Positions 60,067-64,000 of a DNA stretch of 64,000 bases are shown one piece after another. The notes under the pieces are model-generated. The model saw nothing but the letters and a program-made list of their open reading frames with translations, had not been told where the DNA came from and did no database searches. The position numbers and the translations under genes were made by a program. Source of the DNA: Symsagittifera roscoffensis (Eukaryota > Xenacoelomorpha > Acoela > Convolutidae); assembly GCF_963678635.1 (NCBI RefSeq), contig NW_026971265.1:1-64000 (forward strand), written 5' to 3'. The stretch's first letter is position 1, and the number at the start of each line of letters is the position of its first letter.

Positions 60067-60613
60067 TTTCGCCAAAGATTCGAGCGAGGCGATCAATTCC
60101 TTCATAACATTTTCTCCTCTCTTCAGTTCAAACTTTAAAACTTCACGCTTCCCAAATTCAACAACGGCCAGAGCGTAACCGCATGGTTGATGAATCTCTA
60201 GTGTTTGGGTGCTAGATTTTTCGGGGTCGGGTTGCGGTCCGTATACGGGTAGTAGTAGCGATTCCAGGTCAAAGTAAATAACTCTCGGTACATACCAGCG
60301 GGCAGTTAAATTTTTGAAACGATGAGTGTCCTTTCCCGGTTTTGGCATAGTGATTACCACTCCCTCGTCTTGGTAGCACATTTCCTGGTGCCTTTGTAGT
60401 GTATCGATGGATGAACATGTATGGAAGCATTTGCGGCAAATTTGGTTTCGGTCTCGGTGTAGTTTTCCACGCACATATTCCACAATCCTCATCAAATCAG
60501 TGATCAGCACGTAGTGATGAGTCTGTTCGTTGCTGAGTAGTAGTAGGTCAACACATAGATCACTTGAGTATTTGCTGGACACTCTCAAAGGTAGCAATTC
60601 ACCTTCTTTGTAC
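60067..60613 (-). CDS. PolB exon 2, exonuclease start
   Basis: This starts after the acceptor TTCATTAG. It contains a LPLR..HVxLLLL-like block, a Cys/His finger (CRKCF..H) and FDLESLLLP (exonuclease I motif). It runs out of frame in an A-run near 60067 and reaches a stop at 60022. Confidence 0.75.
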
Positions 60614-60714
60614 CTAATGAAAACAAACAATTGAGTGCTCGGGTTTCTAGATGAACGTAATGTGTTATACATGATTAAACAAATGTTTTGTCAAAAAAAA
60701 AAATCAATGCTCAC
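60614..60714 (-). other. PolB intron 1
   Basis: 101 nt, donor CG/GTGAGC and acceptor TTCATTAG; joins the two reading frames in phase through a split Arg codon. Confidence 0.7.
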
Positions 60715-60985
60715 CGGAATACATTGACTTGACAGTTGTTAAGTTGTTCAAATCGGTCAATATCATATAGTCCCATTGGCATCTCGTACCAGCCTTCAAT
60801 TTTCACAACATGTTCTTGGGAGAGCTTGTAATTTTTCAGTTTGTTTCGATTTTGGTAGCTTTGGGCAGCAGGATAAAGAGCAGTTGTGGTCTCTGAATAT
60901 CGATCATGGTACGCGGCCACAAAGCAGTATAGAAAGCACTTCTGATCATTTCTCGTTTTAATGTTGGTGAAACTCTGTTCACCGG
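60715..60985 (-). CDS. PolB exon 1, 3' part
   Basis: This carries the KCFLYCFVAA block (the conserved CFxW..LAA region of these polymerases) and ends at the donor. It is in a different register from the exon's first part because of an indel near 60985-61000. Confidence 0.65.
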
Positions 60986-61774
60986 TTTCAATGAATCGGG
61001 AAGGTCAATGTATGTGCTAGCACGGATAGGAGAAAAGGCTGCAAAACTTACAGCCAGCTTTTCAATGCGCTCCACAATCCAACCGCTACCGTGAGAAGCG
61101 AACGTGTTGATGGCATTGACCATATGCTCAATCATTTCCAAATATGTCTCTTTCTCGATTCCATTGAAGAAGACATTGATCATCTTAGAATTCAAATATA
61201 ACATTGTCTTCTCGTGGCGTAACTCCCCGTCACCAGTTTCTTTTGTATCGCTCGAGAACTTTATCATACTCACGTCCACATGCATTTGAAATTTACAGGG
61301 TCCTTCCTGCACTCTTTCGTCTATCAACGCATCAATTTCCTCTTTGTTTCGCATGATTACATTCATCAGATCCAATTCATCCTCCTTAACGCTCAACTCG
61401 TATCGTCTTAACTTTCCCCTAAACGCAGATTCAGTTGGAGCAGATGATGTTCCCACCTCATTTCCGGGAGTCCAAATGGGTAGTTGATGGTTTTTCGACA
61501 TATGTTGCCGGAACTTCTCAACCGAGAGGAAGATTGTATGACAGTAGATACAAAGACTATCAGTTGAGACGTTGTGAGCTAGCTCGACATGCTCCCTAGC
61601 TTCTGCCAGCGAGCTGAAGGATTCTCGACATTCGTCACATTTAGTTGGTGGCGGTGGGGCTGCGAATATCTTATGGATATTTTGTTCATGTCGTCTCAAG
61701 TTCCTTGGTGAACTAAAGACTTTCGAGCAGGTCGAACAAATGACTGGTGTCTCTTTTCCACTTGAGTTAGGCAT
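60986..61774 (-). CDS. PolB exon 1, zinc-finger N-terminus
   Basis: Starts at ATG 61774. Three C2H2-type fingers lie at about residues 14-35, 46-67 and 74-95, followed by the conserved central region that includes HVDVSM and SGW.V.RI. The ORF reads on to 60836 in the wrong register, giving about 45 non-homologous residues. Confidence 0.75.
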
Positions 61775-63387
61775 TGTTGGTTCAAGATTGAGTGTTCAGA
61801 AATTTTTCAAGTTTTACCAAAGCTGATTTTGACAAAGCAAAAGCGAGAAGTGAAAAGTTTTTCAAAAACAAAATTTGGATCAAGACTCTATTAATTAAAC
61901 TCAATTACGTGGGTGAAGCATAAAATCAACAGTGGCTTTGAAGTGGTTGTAGTTTTGAAGCTTTATATGGTTTTATGAAATGACTGTCAATTCGATATTG
62001 GGTAAATGACTCAACTGTATTAAACAGCATAAATACTTGTGGTTAGAGTAGCTGACAATTCCATGAAGGATCAACCCAGGAATGTTATTTCTTTTACCTA
62101 AAGTGTGTGAATGTTAACACCCACTGCTATTATCAACTTCCCTGTTTAGTCAACTTGACTAAATATTGAAAATATATTTGAATTTTTTTGCCAAGTTTTT
62201 TTGTTTCAACCAAAATGGTAACCCACCAATCAAGTCAAGCAAGGAAGACCCACCAATCAAGTCAAGTCAAATATACCTGACAAAAATGATAAAGGGTAGT
62301 TGAGAATTTTGTTCATTTCTCAAATAAATTAGTATTCTATGACAAATTTCACATATAGTTCATCAAAAGATTGATGCAGGGCCGTTTGGTACAGTAGGCA
62401 ATAACTACCCGGCAGTGCTATTCATTAGGAACCTCTGAAACGCTTGCCCCACTGTAATGTTGGGTCAAAAATTTGAGATGTTTCATTTTTAGTACATATT
62501 CTTGTAGTGAAAAAAAAACAAAAATTACAAAAAAGCTTTTTTGTCTCCGAATCCAATGAAACCTGGTCCAATCAATTTGTCGTGATTTATTGGACAGGGT
62601 TGTAACCAATGTTGAAAAATCGAGAAAAAAAACATATTTTGAATTTTTTAACCATTTTAACCTGAAAATGAGTATTATTAAACGTGAAATCTGTTATAGA
62701 CATGTAATTTTATTATATATAATGCTTTATACTGGCTCATACACTCTCTAAAGTCTACTCCTAAGAGTCCTGGCTAACCCCACCTGGCTGTAGACATATT
62801 AGAGAGAGAGAGCCAAAAGTAACTATGGTTGATTAACCGGCAGAATTGCTGGACCCATCCATAAACAGCTTTCTTTTGAAAAAGCTATATCCCAAAAGGG
62901 ATAATAATGGGGTTTATGGATCGTCAGTTCTCTCTCTCTCTCTCTCTCTTTATCTTTTTCTGTGTTAATATTTATATTTTGAAAACTATTATGAAAAAAC
63001 ATAACAAAAACATTTTTATGTTTTTTGTTTCAACATCATTAGATAAAATCTTAGGAAGAGTATTCAGTTTATTTTTTTTTGATTTTTCGAAATTAGCCTT
63101 AAAAAACTGATATAATTAAGTTGGATTTGACTAGAAATTTATCAAATTTTATACTTTTAGACTTTTATGCCGACTTTTTAAAGTTATTTTGATTTTTTTC
63201 TATTAATTTTTTCTTTTGTTTTTATTTCCTTTCTATTGATTGAAAATCACAAAGCAAACTTTAAATTAGAAAAAAATCATAAGCAAAACGTAAACAAAGA
63301 TTCAGCCACAATAATAAAACTTATCAAACTAAATAATAAATCCCCAAACTGGTGCACTCTCGGTGGAAACAAAGTTTTTTTGAGTTT
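61775..63387. other. Unassigned flank with simple repeats
   Basis: No gene is seen. ACCCACCAATCAAGTCAAG occurs twice (about 62221 and 62249). A (TC)n microsatellite lies at about 62933-62950 and a shorter (AG)n at about 62801-62812. Confidence 0.45.
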
Positions 63388-64000
63388 TCAGAGATCTCTA
63401 AATTGTAGTTTGCGTTTTTTTGGCGCAAGGCAAGCATTGATAGGCGGCGTCTCAGCCACTAAGTTTGGTGCAGTGGGACTTTGACTGCCGGAAGAAGAAG
63501 TATGCTGCTGCTGTTGTTGAGTGATTGAAAAAACATCCGGTTTTATTGGGGTTTTGGGCGTCTGCTGGTCCTCATCTTTTTTCTCTGTTGAATCTGGTGA
63601 TTCAATCGACTCAATGCTCCAGTAGTTTTCTCGCTCTGCTAAATCTCTAATGGATCCTTCCTGATTTTCGTAAAAGGGGATCGATTGGCAATCGTAGTTA
63701 AACAGTATTTTTCTCGGTGAACGATCAAGGCAAGTAGGGTCTTGAATATCTGTGCGCTTCAGCGCAGGATACGATTCAGTCACACAGCAACTCTCGTAGA
63801 CCTGTTTTCTGTTTTGTATGAGTATACCAATTTGATCTAGCAAATAGTAGGGTAACATCTTATGGTTTTTAGTGACCCATTCATCGAATTCTCTGCTTCC
63901 TGGATCAAGATCGTTGAAAGGACTTGTTTTTCGATGACGCATTTTCCGTTCCTGTTGAACCACTACGATAGAATCTCTGGTATAAGTTTGGTATAATATA
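63388..64000 (-). CDS. Unidentified partial protein at right edge
   Basis: The minus-strand frame is open from the window edge to a stop at 63388. The first ATG is at about 63942; upstream codons remain open, so an exon may continue beyond the window or begin at an AG near 63950. The product is acidic to neutral, with one folded-looking segment (about 20-120), a Gln run near 145-150, a Ser/Pro-rich stretch and a basic end (KKRKLQF). No family recognised. It could be a host exon or another gene of the element that carried the polymerase. Confidence 0.45.
   Translation of the reverse strand, partial: ILYQTYTRDSIVVVQQERKMRHRKTSPFNDLDPGSREFDEWVTKNHKMLPYYLLDQIGILIQNRKQVYESCCVTESYPALKRTDIQDPTCLDRSPRKILFNYDCQSIPFYENQEGSIRDLAERENYWSIESIESPDSTEKKDEDQQTPKTPIKPDVFSITQQQQQHTSSSGSQSPTAPNLVAETPPINACLAPKKRKLQFRDL

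Larger units (their letters stand above)
57031..61774 (-). pseudogene. Protein-primed DNA polymerase B (Polinton/Maverick-like), decayed
   Basis: This is a replicative family B2 polymerase gene of a DNA mobile element or virus-derived sequence. In order it has C2H2 zinc fingers, a conserved N-terminal region, a 3'-5' exonuclease start (FDLES), an endonuclease VII-like Cys/His segment, polymerase motif A (DANNLYG), motif B (SAFGKTM), motif C (YSDTDS) and a conserved C-terminus (ALSPFDSKR). GT-AG introns lie at 60714-60614 and 58056-57570 and restore the register. Lesions are a frameshift near 60990, a frameshift in an A-run near 60067, an in-frame TAA at 59913-59915 and a one-base indel near 58706. 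No integrase, capsid or packaging ATPase and no terminal inverted repeats are seen in the window, so it is an isolated remnant. Confidence 0.85.

Overview
The window is AT-rich nuclear DNA from an animal, most likely an invertebrate. The evidence is intron-containing reading frames with GT-AG splice sites, several Ty3/gypsy-type LTR retroelements, a dimeric tRNA-like SINE, foldback and minisatellite repeats, and a decayed protein-primed type B DNA polymerase of the kind carried by Polinton/Maverick-like elements. The phylum cannot be determined from the sequence. No intact host gene is certain. Nearly everything is mobile-element sequence, and almost all coding is on the minus strand.

Region 1 (597-24528) is one giant LTR element read on the minus strand. 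It has 410-bp LTRs, a tRNA primer site, a 1.2-kb leader, a small basic ORF overlapping gag, and a gag-protease-RT-RNaseH-integrase frame interrupted by a single in-frame TAA. Downstream lie two tiny membrane ORFs, a long frame with no start codon, an envelope-like glycoprotein and an unrecognised 601-aa protein coupled to it by ATGA. A 5,031-bp head-to-tail duplication inside the element gives a second basic ORF and a second, truncated Gag-protease.

Region 2 (24529-26190) holds a 12-bp minisatellite that is open on both strands and fragments of an unknown minus-strand protein.

Region 3 (26190-52400) is a nest of repeats. A non-coding unit (A, ending in a ~310-bp module S) alternates with copies of a second Ty3/gypsy element (B). 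B1 (29511-34535) is broken. B2 (34861-42073) is full length, with 297-bp LTRs and a 5-bp ATAGT target duplication. B3 (45643-47994) is a fragment. The copies arose by two further kilobase-scale tandem duplications (about 5,350 and 5,921 bp). The unoccupied target is preserved at 51865-51869.

Region 4 (52264-57000) is non-coding: a large foldback element, a GGAATCCGCAAC-type repeat field and degenerate ~180-bp tandem repeats.

Region 5 (57031-61774) is the DNA polymerase B pseudogene, with three recognisable exons, two introns and four disabling lesions. The right edge (63388 onward) carries an unidentified partial minus-strand ORF.

The most unusual material is the giant element's gene set (start-less ORF, env plus coupled orphan gene, small membrane ORFs) and, in element B, a gag AUG built across the LTR/primer-site junction plus a pair of interlocking perfect hairpins at the pol stop, just where an AUG-less second ORF begins.
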